DNA from: Anaerolineales bacterium
GTDB lineage: Bacteria > Chloroflexota > Anaerolineae > Anaerolineales > Villigracilaceae
Assembly (NCBI GenBank): GCA_030583885.1
Contig: CP129480.1
Location: 1,116,001 to 1,180,000 of the forward strand
Direction of reading: 5' to 3'
Length of the DNA stretch: 64,000 nucleotides
Part shown: positions 45,765 through 53,264 of the stretch, in pieces
Position numbering within the stretch: position 1 is the first letter of the stretch
Layout: each line of letters starts with the position of its first letter
Notes under the pieces: generated by a model
What the model saw: the letters and a program-made list of their open reading frames with translations, nothing else
Database searches by the model: none
Told to the model about the DNA's origin: nothing
Made by a program: the position numbers and the translations under genes

Positions 45765-46094
45765 ATGGACAAGGATAATTTCCCCATCGAGTTTAATAAT
45801 GAAATTGATGATGTGAAAAAAAGCGAGAACGAATATTACAGCCTGGCCGTGGACCGGCTTAGTACATTGGCGGAGGGGTACAACGATATTTCAGGTGCGG
45901 CTGTTAACTTGAAGCAACCTGCCCAGGGACGTCAGACAGCGCATGTATACGAAGTGACGATTGTCGTCTATATGGGATCGGATCATATCGCAGCCACCGA
46001 AATGGGAGAGCAGTTTAAATCCACACTGGATGGCGCCCTGGATGCGGTTGAACGGCAGGTTCGTGAACGGCGTAAACAACAGCGAAACTACTAA
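45765..46094 (+). CDS. Ribosome hibernation factor (HPF/RaiA) domain protein
   Basis: 109 residues. FPIEFNNEIDDVKKSENEYY, then LSTLAEGYNDISGAAVNLKQ and HVYEVTIVVYMGSDHIAATE followed by LDGALDAVERQVRERR, is the S30AE/RaiA pattern (beta-alpha-beta3-alpha) with a basic C-terminal helix; no long C-terminal dimerisation domain, so it is of the short type. Would bind 30S subunits under stress. The ATG at 45765 has GGAAG five bases upstream; an ATG four codons earlier has its site too close. Confidence 0.78.
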   Translation: MDKDNFPIEFNNEIDDVKKSENEYYSLAVDRLSTLAEGYNDISGAAVNLKQPAQGRQTAHVYEVTIVVYMGSDHIAATEMGEQFKSTLDGALDAVERQVRERRKQQRNY

Positions 46095-46125
46095 AATATT
46101 AATTTGTTGGTCGAAAGGAGAAAGG

Positions 46126-46893
46126 ATGAAACCGGAAATCACCGATCTTGCCTACATGACAGCCCTCACATACGAATTGGTAACCCAATACGATTTACTG
46201 ACACTGGGTGCGCCAACATTTCCTTCGTTGCAAAAGGAGGCAATTTACAGGTTCGATCCGAATACCAGGGGAGTGCTGCTGTTCATGCAGTATAAATTGA
46301 GCGAGCATATTGTTGGCACCGCCTCATCATTGAAAGTTGACTGGGGAATTCCCTATTACCGTTTCCTGATCCATCCAAAAAACAGGAGCAAACGGCACGA
46401 ATTATTGCTACACCTGGAGGAAGCGAACAACCTGGTGTATTACATCGCCCCGGAATTTCATACCTGCAGTGGATTGTACGAATCCCTGATGCAAAAGGCT
46501 CTCTTGAACAATTCCACATTTTGGTCGCCAGGGGCAATTGGCCTCCTGCCGGCAAACGCAGCAAGGAATACCCTTTCATATAGACGTGAAATAAATTATG
46601 GCATATTGGAACCGGGTAAAAGAAGAGTCGATGGCGTACTAAAAGGCAAAATGCTCTGGAATGTGATCAAGGACAAATTTGAGACAAACCAGTCTGAAAC
46701 ATATGACAATGAAAAGCTGTTCCTGTTGGGTGACCAAATGCTGGAAAATTATCTCAAAGTTCTGCATACACCAAAGGAGCAAAGATTGATAAAAGACATC
46801 AGACAGGGTCGAAATCATATCGACCCGCGGGACTATTTGAGTCTAATATCCATATTGCTGTATGATTGCTTCGTCTATATTGCCGTGAGATGA
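46126..46893 (+). CDS. Unknown protein, 255 residues
   Basis: Soluble protein with no motif I recognise. It contains YYRFLIHPKNRSKRHELLLH, HLEEANNLVYYIAPEFHT and VRxGRNHIDPRDYLSL-like segments. Ribosome site GAAAGGAG before the ATG at 46126, chosen over an in-frame start in the hibernation-factor gene. Third gene after promoter-poor stretch following 44377; probably cotranscribed with the hibernation factor (31 bp gap). Confidence 0.7.
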   Translation: MKPEITDLAYMTALTYELVTQYDLLTLGAPTFPSLQKEAIYRFDPNTRGVLLFMQYKLSEHIVGTASSLKVDWGIPYYRFLIHPKNRSKRHELLLHLEEANNLVYYIAPEFHTCSGLYESLMQKALLNNSTFWSPGAIGLLPANAARNTLSYRREINYGILEPGKRRVDGVLKGKMLWNVIKDKFETNQSETYDNEKLFLLGDQMLENYLKVLHTPKEQRLIKDIRQGRNHIDPRDYLSLISILLYDCFVYIAVR

Positions 46894-46968
46894 CGGGCCC
46901 ATTTCGGGTTCAATAGATAACTTTATTATGCCGGGAAACTGCGCAGCCTAAAAGAAAATGTCCCCAAT

Positions 46969-47037
46969 CTCCCCCAAGTGGCGGAGACGAACATTCCCCA
47001 GCCGATGGATGTGGCAGGTAAATTTGCATCCTATAAT
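46969..47037 (+). promoter_or_regulatory. Stress-island promoter module 4 (before 47065 gene)
   Basis: CCCCCAAGTGGCGGAGA, then ATTCCCCAGCCGATGGATG with a damaged right arm (TGGCAGG), then a perfect -10 TATAAT (47032-47037). First TGG 46979, second 47006 (27 bp), -10 26 bp on. The stem is broken here but the two cores and -10 are kept, which argues that spacing, not the hairpin, is selected. Confidence 0.85.
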
Positions 47038-47064
47038 GATATAGAACATGAATCAGGAGCAAAA

Positions 47065-47397
47065 ATGGCAAAAAAATCAGATGCCGCCAAGGCAAACAAG
47101 TCACATAAAGCTCATTCTTCAAAGCAAGGTCGCACTCAAAAACCGAGCCGGGGAGAGCGTCCTGACAAGGCGGGTGGCCGCACTCAAAAACCGGGTCGCG
47201 GAGAACGCCCTGACAAGGCGGGTGGTCGGCAGAAAAAGGCTCGTGAAATAAAACCCTCAAGCGGTAATGATAATGCCTTTGACGGTATTGAGAAATTAGC
47301 CGGCGGCAAGAAATCAAAGGACGGCTGCCTGCCGAAGGTGTTTATGCTGCTCCTGCCGTTCATGGCAGTTGGAGTATACTTTTTCCTCAAGTCATAA
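47065..47397 (+). CDS. Basic repeat protein with C-terminal membrane anchor
   Basis: 110 residues. A Lys/Arg/Ser-rich N-terminal half holds two copies of a 17-residue repeat (GRTQKPSRGERPDKAGG and GRTQKPGRGERPDKAGG) with a third partial copy; a hydrophobic segment closes the protein (VFMLLLPFMAVGVYFFLKS). The positive tail should face the cytoplasm or DNA/RNA. Start at the ATG at 47065 with CAGGAGC upstream; longer frames would cross the -10. No family recognised. Confidence 0.72.
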   Translation: MAKKSDAAKANKSHKAHSSKQGRTQKPSRGERPDKAGGRTQKPGRGERPDKAGGRQKKAREIKPSSGNDNAFDGIEKLAGGKKSKDGCLPKVFMLLLPFMAVGVYFFLKS

Positions 47398-47442
47398 CAA
47401 GACTGAAATCCATTGCAAGCCAATAAAAAAAGGAGTCCCACC

Positions 47443-47649
47443 ATGTCAGTTGCAAAAGTAAGTGAGATCATCGTATCTTCCCCAAAGAGTTTTGACGATG
47501 CAATAAAGATCGGTGTGGCGCGCGCTCAAAAAACACTCCGCAATCTTAAGTCCGCCTGGGTTGAGGGTCAGCAGATCAAGTTGGACGACAAGGGAAATAT
47601 CACGGAATACCGCGTCCAGTTGAAGGTCACGTTTATTATTGACGACTGA
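47443..47649 (+). CDS. Dodecin
   Basis: 68 residues, the family length. SVAKVSEIIVSSPKSFDDAI, ARAQKTLRNLKSAWVEGQQI and YRVQLKVTFIIDD give the beta-alpha-beta-beta layout of the flavin-binding dodecamer, with the flavin-stacking Trp (SAWVEGQ). Binds FMN/FAD or riboflavin for storage or photoprotection. Ribosome site AAAAAGGAG. Part of the operon driven by module 4. Confidence 0.93.
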   Translation: MSVAKVSEIIVSSPKSFDDAIKIGVARAQKTLRNLKSAWVEGQQIKLDDKGNITEYRVQLKVTFIIDD

Positions 47650-47794
47650 TTGAGAAATATCCCTGCCTGGATCCATTCGAAGAGAATTTCATTAATGCGG
47701 GGAAATCTTGTAAGTTTGATATTCATCAGTACGATTGCTGCAGGCGGGCAGTTTTTCCAATTAGCATTTGCATGCTTGAAGAAGGAGATTTCCC

Positions 47795-48358
47795 ATGGAT
47801 ACTACATATATTATTATCACGGTTGTTCTGATATTAGTGATTGTGAGCGCTGTTTTATGGCCGAGGATTGCCCGCCGTAAACGCTCGGAGCGGCTCCACG
47901 ATCAGTTCGGATCTGAATATGATCACGCTGTGGAAACCCTGGGGGACGAGGAGCAAGCCCAAACAGAGCTGGAGCAGCGTCAGAAGCACGTTGAAGCATT
48001 TAATATTCGCCCGCTCTCCATGATCGAACACGACCGCTATACGGCTGATTGGGCTGCGGTCCAGTCCAAATTTGTCGACGAACCGGGCCAAGCCATCGTA
48101 GATGCTGACCGCCTCATCATGGAAGTCATGCAGATACGTGCCTATCCCATATCTGATTTTGAGCAGCGGGCGGCCGATGTCTCGGTCTCTTATCCGGCTT
48201 TGGTGAGTAATTACCGCGCCGCGCGGGTGATCGCACTCAAAAACCAGGAACACCTAGCTGATACGGAAGAACTAAGACAGGCGATGATCTATTACCGATC
48301 GTTGTTCGACGAACTTCTCGTAACAGATGCAGTTGTTGTAGAAGGAGAAATGAAATGA
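47795..48358 (+). CDS. Membrane-anchored conserved protein (stress-island paralogue A)
   Basis: 187 residues. N-terminal membrane helix (residues 5-22), a basic stop (RRKRSERL), then DQFGSEYDHAVETLGDEEQA, IRPLSMIEHDRYTADWAAVQ, SKFVDEPGQAIVDADRLIME and a C-terminal EELRQAMIYYRSLFDELLV. I recognise this as a widely distributed hypothetical protein, but no function is established. Shares its C-terminal domain with the next gene, with which it overlaps by 4 bp. Confidence 0.82.
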   Translation: MDTTYIIITVVLILVIVSAVLWPRIARRKRSERLHDQFGSEYDHAVETLGDEEQAQTELEQRQKHVEAFNIRPLSMIEHDRYTADWAAVQSKFVDEPGQAIVDADRLIMEVMQIRAYPISDFEQRAADVSVSYPALVSNYRAARVIALKNQEHLADTEELRQAMIYYRSLFDELLVTDAVVVEGEMK

Positions 48359-48789
48359 ATGAACAAAATTTGAGAGAACGCATAAATACGCCAGACAGTG
48401 TTGAGGATCCGGCTACAGACAGCCCGGCAGAAGATTCATTGGACAAGGAAAAGATCGTCTCAAACATCTTGGAGGCGGATGAGATCATCCACGAAGCCGC
48501 TATCGTCACGAATGTCGGATCGGCAGATGCCTTGCTTGATCACGCTGAATCAGAACATTTGCGAACGCGCTGGAACGAGATTCAAGGCAGGTTTGTAGAC
48601 GAACCACGTTCGGCTGTTCAGCAGGCAGATACGCTGGTATCTGAGGTAATCGATAAGATCACCGAGATGTTTGCCAATGAACATGGTGCGCTGGAGGAGC
48701 AGTGGAAAGAGGGTAACGATGTCTCTACTGAAGATCTCCGCCAGGCTCTGCAACATTACCGCTCCTTCTTCAATCGTCTGGTAGTTTGA
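48355..48789 (+). CDS. Soluble paralogue of 47795 product (stress-island paralogue B)
   Basis: 144 residues without the membrane anchor. An acidic N-terminal 60 residues leads to LRTRWNEIQGRFVDEPRSAV, QQADTLVSEVIDKI and STEDLRQALQHYRSFFNRLV, which match the second half of the upstream gene product. Start ATG overlaps the upstream stop (ATGA). Probably a soluble partner or competitor of the anchored paralogue. Confidence 0.82.
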   Translation: MNEQNLRERINTPDSVEDPATDSPAEDSLDKEKIVSNILEADEIIHEAAIVTNVGSADALLDHAESEHLRTRWNEIQGRFVDEPRSAVQQADTLVSEVIDKITEMFANEHGALEEQWKEGNDVSTEDLRQALQHYRSFFNRLVV

Positions 48790-48837
48790 ATGCAGAAGCG
48801 GTAAACGAAAGCAATTCATCCTGTTCAGGAGAAGAAA

Positions 48838-49218
48838 ATGATCAACTTCCTTATATGGATCATGGTAGGGGCTGCGCTCGGCTGGGTCGCCAGCCTGATC
48901 ATGAAGACCAACAGCCGCCAGGGACTGATCGCCGATATTATCGTCGGCATCGTGGGCGCGTTCGTGGCGGGACTCTTTCTAAGCCCATTCTTCAACGTTG
49001 GCACGATCAACGAAGGTGACTTCAGCCTGCCTGCCTTGCTGGTGTCGCTGGGCGGGGCGGTCATCCTGCTGGCGATCTCCAAGCTGTTTCGCAATGTGGC
49101 CGGGTTCCTGGTGGTCGTGATCCTGGTGCTGCTGGTCTACATCTATTTCAGCTGCTGGCAGATGGAATCGAACTCCCTGTTTTGCGCCTCCATCAGGCTC
49201 CTGCCATTTCTGCCATAG
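48838..49218 (+). CDS. GlsB/YeaQ/YmgE family membrane protein, extended
   Basis: 126 residues, against about 80-90 for the family. Three helices in the family part: FLIWIMVGAALGWVASLIM, DIIVGIVGAFVAGLFLSPFF and LPALLVSLGGAVILLAISKL. The extra C-terminus adds a fourth helix (VAGFLVVVILVLLVYIYF) and a Cys-containing tail. General stress-induced inner-membrane protein; exact role unknown. Paralogue at 50083. Ribosome site GGAGAAG. Confidence 0.85.
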   Translation: MINFLIWIMVGAALGWVASLIMKTNSRQGLIADIIVGIVGAFVAGLFLSPFFNVGTINEGDFSLPALLVSLGGAVILLAISKLFRNVAGFLVVVILVLLVYIYFSCWQMESNSLFCASIRLLPFLP

Positions 49219-49220
49219 CC

Positions 49221-49289
49221 CTCCCCCAAGTGGCGTAGATACAAACTCCCCAACCGCAGGATGCGGTTGGGGAGTTTATATCATACGAT
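49221..49289 (+). promoter_or_regulatory. Stress-island promoter module 5 (leaderless receiver gene)
   Basis: CCCCCAAGTGGCGTAGA, then AACTCCCCAACCGC...GCGGTTGGGGAGTT inverted repeat, then -10 TACGAT (49284-49289). First TGG 49231, second core (AGG) 49258 (27 bp), -10 26 bp on. The start codon at 49296 is only 6 bases after the -10, so this transcript is leaderless. The stem is also a good terminator for the gene ending at 49218. Confidence 0.85.
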
Positions 49290-49295
49290 GAATGT

Positions 49296-49667
49296 ATGAC
49301 CCGCGTATATATTGCCGATGCAAAAGCCAAGGAACGATCCGCCCTGCGTCTGGTACTCCAGGATCTGAATATGGATGTCGTTGGCGAAGCTGCTGACTGG
49401 ACAACCACGCTGGCGCAAGCCCCGATCCATCGTACGGATATGTTGTTGATCGATTGGGATTTGCTCCCCGACTCGCCTACGACGGCTTTGAATGAACTCC
49501 GCAGGGCTTGCCCGGCCGCGCTGGTCATTATTCTCATCAGTCATTTGGATGCCCGTCAGCAAGCCGCGCTCTCTGCCGGCGCCGATGCGTTTATCAGCAA
49601 AGAAGAGACGCCGGAGCGTGTGGCGGGACGTCTGCGTTCCATCGCAGCAGGCGTTCGTTCCATCTGA
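49296..49667 (+). CDS. Stand-alone response regulator receiver protein
   Basis: 123-residue CheY-like receiver: IADAKAKERSALRLVL, phospho-acceptor Asp53 in LLIDWDLLPDSP, Lys in FISKEETPERV. Only one acidic residue (Asp8) is seen at the metal pocket where two are usual. No output domain. Paralogue of the product at 7272. Start codon set by the leaderless promoter at 49284. Confidence 0.85.
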   Translation: MTRVYIADAKAKERSALRLVLQDLNMDVVGEAADWTTTLAQAPIHRTDMLLIDWDLLPDSPTTALNELRRACPAALVIILISHLDARQQAALSAGADAFISKEETPERVAGRLRSIAAGVRSI

Positions 49668-49755
49668 TGAGAGTTTTGAAAACCGGCGCATAACCGCTGT
49701 CCCGAGCGCCGGCGTCAACTGGGCAGCGTTTCAAACTGATCTGGAGGATCAAATT

Positions 49756-49995
49756 ATGAACAAAGATATTGTAGAAGGCAAGTGGAAACAAATGCGAGGC
49801 GAGGCGAAAGCATGGTGGGGCAAACTCACCGATGACGACCTTGACCGCGCGGCCGGCAAGTTTGAAATCCTGGCCGGCATACTTCAGGAGAAGTACGGCT
49901 ATACCCGTGAAGCCGCCGCCGATGAGATCGACAAGCGTGTGACGGAATACGAGGCTGGTCTGAAAGGTAAAACCGAACCCACCTCCGCCAAATAG
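49756..49995 (+). CDS. CsbD family stress protein
   Basis: 79 residues. NKDIVEGKWKQMRGEAKAWW, then GKLTDDDLDRAAGKFEILAG and LQEKYGYTREAAADEIDKRV, is the CsbD pattern. Soluble, helical; in Bacillus and enterobacteria a general-stress protein. Start at the ATG at 49756 with CTGGAGGA upstream. Lies after the receiver gene, presumably in the same transcript. Confidence 0.92.
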   Translation: MNKDIVEGKWKQMRGEAKAWWGKLTDDDLDRAAGKFEILAGILQEKYGYTREAAADEIDKRVTEYEAGLKGKTEPTSAK

Positions 49996-50006
49996 TTGGT
50001 GCAGTG

Positions 50007-50045
50007 CCGCAATTCCTCCCTGCCTGGGGGAGGAATGCGGATAAC
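50007..50045 (+). terminator. Hairpin between csbD-like and glsB-like genes
   Basis: CGCAATTCCTCCC / GGGAGGAATGCG stem of about 11-12 bp downstream of the CsbD stop. No T run follows, so it may stabilise or attenuate rather than terminate. Confidence 0.5.
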
Positions 50046-50082
50046 AGACATGGGAGACCATGTATATAAAAAGGAGAAAAAT

Positions 50083-50337
50083 ATGAACCTGATCATCTAT
50101 CTTATTGCGGGTGCGATCGTTGGCTATGTTGCCAGCAGGATCATGCGAACGGATTCACAACAAGGCTTGCTGCTCGACATCGTTGTAGGTGTCATTGGCG
50201 CCTTCCTGGCTGGTTACTTCATCAGCCCTCTGTTGGGCGTTGGAACGATCAATGACGCCATCACCCTGCCGACCATGCTGGTGACCCTGCTTGGTTCCGT
50301 CGTTCTGTTATGGATTTTCAAGCAGGTCCGCCGCTAA
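50083..50337 (+). CDS. GlsB/YeaQ/YmgE family membrane protein
   Basis: 84 residues, the usual family size. Three helices: LIIYLIAGAIVGYVASRIM, LLDIVVGVIGAFLAGYFISP and PTMLVTLLGSVVLLWIFKQV. Same family as 48838 but without its C-terminal extension; shared motif RQGL/QQGLLLDIVVG and GVGTIND. AAAAGGAG before the ATG at 50083. Confidence 0.92.
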   Translation: MNLIIYLIAGAIVGYVASRIMRTDSQQGLLLDIVVGVIGAFLAGYFISPLLGVGTINDAITLPTMLVTLLGSVVLLWIFKQVRR

Positions 50338-50374
50338 AGGCAGTGCTGATCTAGTGATCCGCATTGAAATTGGG

Positions 50375-50403
50375 TGAGCAGGGATGTGCCGCATCCCTGC
50401 TCA
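50375..50403. other. Perfect hairpin, intergenic
   Basis: TGAGCAGGGATG / CATCCCTGCTCA, 12-bp stem with a five-base loop, followed by CAAAAATTACTG. Lacks a T run on the plus strand; function unknown. Confidence 0.5.
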
Positions 50404-50498
50404 CAAAAATTACTGTTAAGTGGAAAACATATTTGTGTCAGTGAGCATGAGCCTCTTTATTTTTTGAACCAGGCCCATGCTCGGAAGGAAGCGTCAAA

Positions 50499-50912
50499 AT
50501 GTCAAATGAAAATAGAGTATCGGAAACCAGGACGACCCAAAGCGAGCCGGAACGGGAACAGCGCATCTTAAGCTTTAAGCTGAATCAATTGGTCTGGCTG
50601 CTGTTTGGGATCCTCGAGGCTATGATCGCGCTCCGCATCGGACTTAAGTTGATCGGCGCCAACCCGGAAAGCCCGATCGTCGCCCTGATCTATGGATTAA
50701 CCTTCCTGTTCCTGTTCCCCTTTGAAGGTCTGGTCGCCTCCCCCACGGCCGGCAATATGGTGCTTGAGCTTTCCTCCCTGTTTGCCATGCTGATCTACGC
50801 GCTGATCGCCTGGGCTGTTGAGAGGGTGGTCTGGTTGATCCTTTACCGTCCGCGCGGACCCGTGGTGGCAGTGACCGAAACCAGCACCAGCGAGAGCCAT
50901 ACTCCCCGCTAA
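50499..50912 (+). CDS. YggT-like membrane protein
   Basis: 137 residues. After a polar 25-residue N-terminus, LNQLVWLLFGILEAMIALRI, LKLIGANPESPIVALIYGLT, FPFEGLV and ELSSLFAMLIYALIAWAVER give three to four helices in the YGGT arrangement. A Thr/Ser-rich tail follows. The usual role of the family (cell-shape or osmotic) is poorly defined. Ribosome site GGAAGGAAG. Confidence 0.72.
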   Translation: MSNENRVSETRTTQSEPEREQRILSFKLNQLVWLLFGILEAMIALRIGLKLIGANPESPIVALIYGLTFLFLFPFEGLVASPTAGNMVLELSSLFAMLIYALIAWAVERVVWLILYRPRGPVVAVTETSTSESHTPR

Positions 50913-50927
50913 ACCCAGGAAACTTGA

Positions 50928-51074
50928 ATGCATAACTCCCTTCGTCAGCAAGAGTCCGTTACACAGCAGCGGGGTGGCTTTTTCATCTTCCTGCGTTGGC
51001 TGGTGAGTTTGCTTCAGTTGACGGAGGAAGAGCAAGAGGATGCAGGTATTTATATTGGCCATCCGGAAAACTAG
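50928..51074 (+). CDS. Small protein, 48 residues, unknown
   Basis: Short frame after the YggT-like gene: MHNSLRQQESVTQQRGGFFI, a short hydrophobic stretch (FFIFLRWLVSLLQL) and an acidic end (TEEEQEDAG). A ribosome-like CCAGGAAAC lies nine bases upstream. Amphipathic or membrane-edge peptide. No family recognised; coding status moderate. Confidence 0.4.
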   Translation: MHNSLRQQESVTQQRGGFFIFLRWLVSLLQLTEEEQEDAGIYIGHPEN

Positions 51075-51146
51075 GAGCGGCTGACCTGCGGATTTAGAGC
51101 ATGCAGCATGGCCTGCGGTCATGATGTATCAATTAAGGAGAATACG

Positions 51147-51500
51147 ATGAACAACGAATATCAGGAATACAAGCACCCCACAAGTAATTTCATGAGCGTT
51201 TTTGTTGGGATGCTGGTCGGCGGATTGGCTGGCGCTGTGACGATGCTGCTGCTGGCCCCGCAATCTGGAAAAGAGACCCGCGAGCAGATCCAGAAAAAAG
51301 GCATCCAACTGCGCGACCGCACCGCCGACATGGTCGAAGATACCATGGCGCAGGTACGTTTGAACGCAAACAAGATCACGGTCGGCGGACGCGAGAAGAT
51401 CAGGGAATTAAAACAACAGGGCCAGGAGCTGGTGGCCGAGCAATTGGACCATGTTTCCGAAGCCGCACAAGCCGGCAAGAAGGCGATTCAAGGTTCCTAA
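51147..51500 (+). CDS. YtxH-domain protein
   Basis: 117 residues. One helix, SVFVGMLVGGLAGAVTMLLL, followed by APQSGKETREQIQKKG and a long charged amphipathic coiled helix to the C-terminus, the YtxH/general-stress layout. Anchored in the membrane with the helical tail in the cytoplasm. AAGGAG before the ATG at 51147. Confidence 0.9.
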   Translation: MNNEYQEYKHPTSNFMSVFVGMLVGGLAGAVTMLLLAPQSGKETREQIQKKGIQLRDRTADMVEDTMAQVRLNANKITVGGREKIRELKQQGQELVAEQLDHVSEAAQAGKKAIQGS

Positions 51501-51547
51501 CGTTTCACGTCACGAATAATTTGATCCAACCTCAAAGGAGAAACAAT

Positions 51548-51700
51548 ATGAATACGAGTAACATGAAATGGATCCTGCTTGGCATCTTCCTGGTCATCAT
51601 GGGCTTGAGCCTTCTCGGCCTGGGTATGGGCGGCGTATTAAGCATCATTGCAGGAATTTGCGCGCTGATTGCCGGTGTTTTGTTCATCATCAATCGCTGA
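51548..51700 (+). CDS. Two-helix small membrane protein, 50 residues
   Basis: MNTSNMKWILLGIFLVIMGL, then a GLGMGG turn and LSIIAGICALIAGVLFIINR. Strong ribosome site AAAGGAG. Too short for most gene calls but clearly coding by start, site and hydrophobic pattern. No function known. Confidence 0.75.
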   Translation: MNTSNMKWILLGIFLVIMGLSLLGLGMGGVLSIIAGICALIAGVLFIINR

Positions 51701-51819
51701 GTGCACATCAATCCGGAGTATGGCCTTCTGGCCGAGGCTCTACCCCGGATTGAAGCATATCTCCGATTATTTAATAATGGCGGGTTTCCTTGCTTAAGCT
51801 TGCGATCCTGGTGTTGACC

Positions 51820-51942
51820 ATGCAATGGCTGCACAGCTTCTTTGGCCGTTCCGATTCCTCCGCACTCCATCACACAAACGGTTTCATCAATAGTTTGGCC
51901 GTCATTATAGTGGTCTTGATCATGATTGGATTTTTATTGTAG
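51820..51942 (+). CDS. Possible small membrane protein, 40 residues
   Basis: From the ATG at 51820: MQWLHSFFGRSDSSALHHTN, then a hydrophobic end (LAVIIVVLIMIGFLL). A TTG at 51790 would give 50 residues. No good ribosome site for either, so coding status is uncertain; the hydrophobic C-terminus is the main support. Confidence 0.35.
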   Translation: MQWLHSFFGRSDSSALHHTNGFINSLAVIIVVLIMIGFLL

Positions 51943-52055
51943 CCGCAACCCCGCGGTCCTGTTTCTGACCCTTATCGTTATTTTAAGTCGGTGGCGCTTT
52001 GCTTGAAGAATTTTGGGCCCATGCCGCCCGCCGCTTTGAACAGAAGGAAAATACT

Positions 52056-53084
52056 ATGGGTAGCGTACAGATATCAAACCACAGCCCTCATCAGACCACG
52101 CGCTGTGATGAGCGAGGCACAGCAACGGATCGTGGAAATAACCTGAGCACGCTCGAAAAAAAGGATGCAGCGCTGAGGGAAAATATTGCCAATGCTCTCT
52201 GGAAGGATGATGTCCTGCGGGCGTTGGATTATTACGAAATTGATCTTCGTGTAAAAAATGAGATCGTTACCTTGAGCGGTCATATCCTGGGTCAAAGCAG
52301 TTGGAGCCGAATCGAAAACGCCATTCGTGCCACTGCGGGTGACGTGGAAATAAAAAACGACCTCATTCTGGATGACCAGCTTACGCTTGATGTGGCTGCT
52401 GAATTGGGAAGTTTGGAGCAGGCATATCACTGTAAGTTTTTTACGGGTGCATCCTATGGGGTGGTTTCGATAAACGGGACGGTCAGGGACGAGAATATCA
52501 GATTGTTGGCAGAGAAATGTGCGGCTGGCAACCCAAATGTCCGCGGCGTCGTCAATAATATTGAAGTCTCCGGGGCCAGGTTGAAATTGAAAGGTCAGCC
52601 ATTCCTGCAGCCCATCATTGGGGGAACCATTTATTTTCTTGACTGGGTCTCCGCCGTTGTAAAGCAGGTCATTATTAATCCGAATAACCGGCGCGTGATT
52701 GCGATGGTCATTCAGGGAAACTTCATCGATCAGCACTCCGGGCTCAATTCACAGAAGGATGGCAAAGCCCGGCCCGCAGAGCGGCTAGTCATTGTGCGCA
52801 TGGAAGCGGTTCGTCATCTTACCAGGATATCGGGGTTTCTGTATATCCGCAGCAACGACAGGGATCACTATATGGATTTTGACCCCGCTTACTTTATTGC
52901 TCCCAACGAAGACTGGGTTCCCCCTTATCCTTATTGTCCGGATGACGTGGTATTTACGGTTAAGTCTCCGCCGGCAGGTGAAAAAATGGAAAATTCGGCG
53001 GGCCGCAGCACGTCGTCCAACCCTGTGACGAAGGAGCGGGTGTACAGTGAAGAACTTCTGGCGAATGATAGCCTGGGTGGATGA
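52056..53084 (+). CDS. BON-domain protein with PRC-barrel-like C-terminus
   Basis: 342 residues, cytosolic. Two BON-type repeats: about 50-110 (ALDYYEIDLRVKNEIVTLSG, VEIKNDLILDD) and about 118-180 (GVVSINGTVRDENIRLLAEK, VRGVVNNIEV). The later region, about 200-300, resembles a PRC-barrel (NPNNRRVIAMVIQG, RLVIVRMEAVRHLT). BON domains bind lipid or other proteins in stress envelopes. Start at the ATG at 52056 with AGAAGGAAA upstream. PRC-barrel assignment is tentative. Confidence 0.75.
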   Translation: MGSVQISNHSPHQTTRCDERGTATDRGNNLSTLEKKDAALRENIANALWKDDVLRALDYYEIDLRVKNEIVTLSGHILGQSSWSRIENAIRATAGDVEIKNDLILDDQLTLDVAAELGSLEQAYHCKFFTGASYGVVSINGTVRDENIRLLAEKCAAGNPNVRGVVNNIEVSGARLKLKGQPFLQPIIGGTIYFLDWVSAVVKQVIINPNNRRVIAMVIQGNFIDQHSGLNSQKDGKARPAERLVIVRMEAVRHLTRISGFLYIRSNDRDHYMDFDPAYFIAPNEDWVPPYPYCPDDVVFTVKSPPAGEKMENSAGRSTSSNPVTKERVYSEELLANDSLGG

Positions 53085-53264
53085 GGAACCCGGCCGGCGT
53101 ACATACACTCCAGCCAGCCTGCCTGTTGTGGATAGCATAAAGCTTGAAATACAGGACGTTCTCCGCCGGGAGGATAATGATAGTCAATTTCAATTTTAAG
53201 CAAAACCATATAGTTTGCTGATCATGATACTGTAAATCCAATTGAGTAAAAGGAGATAAAGCTT
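53085..53264. other. Intergenic between BON and rhomboid genes
   Basis: 180 bp; nothing found except the rhomboid ribosome site (AAAGGAG). Confidence 0.5.
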
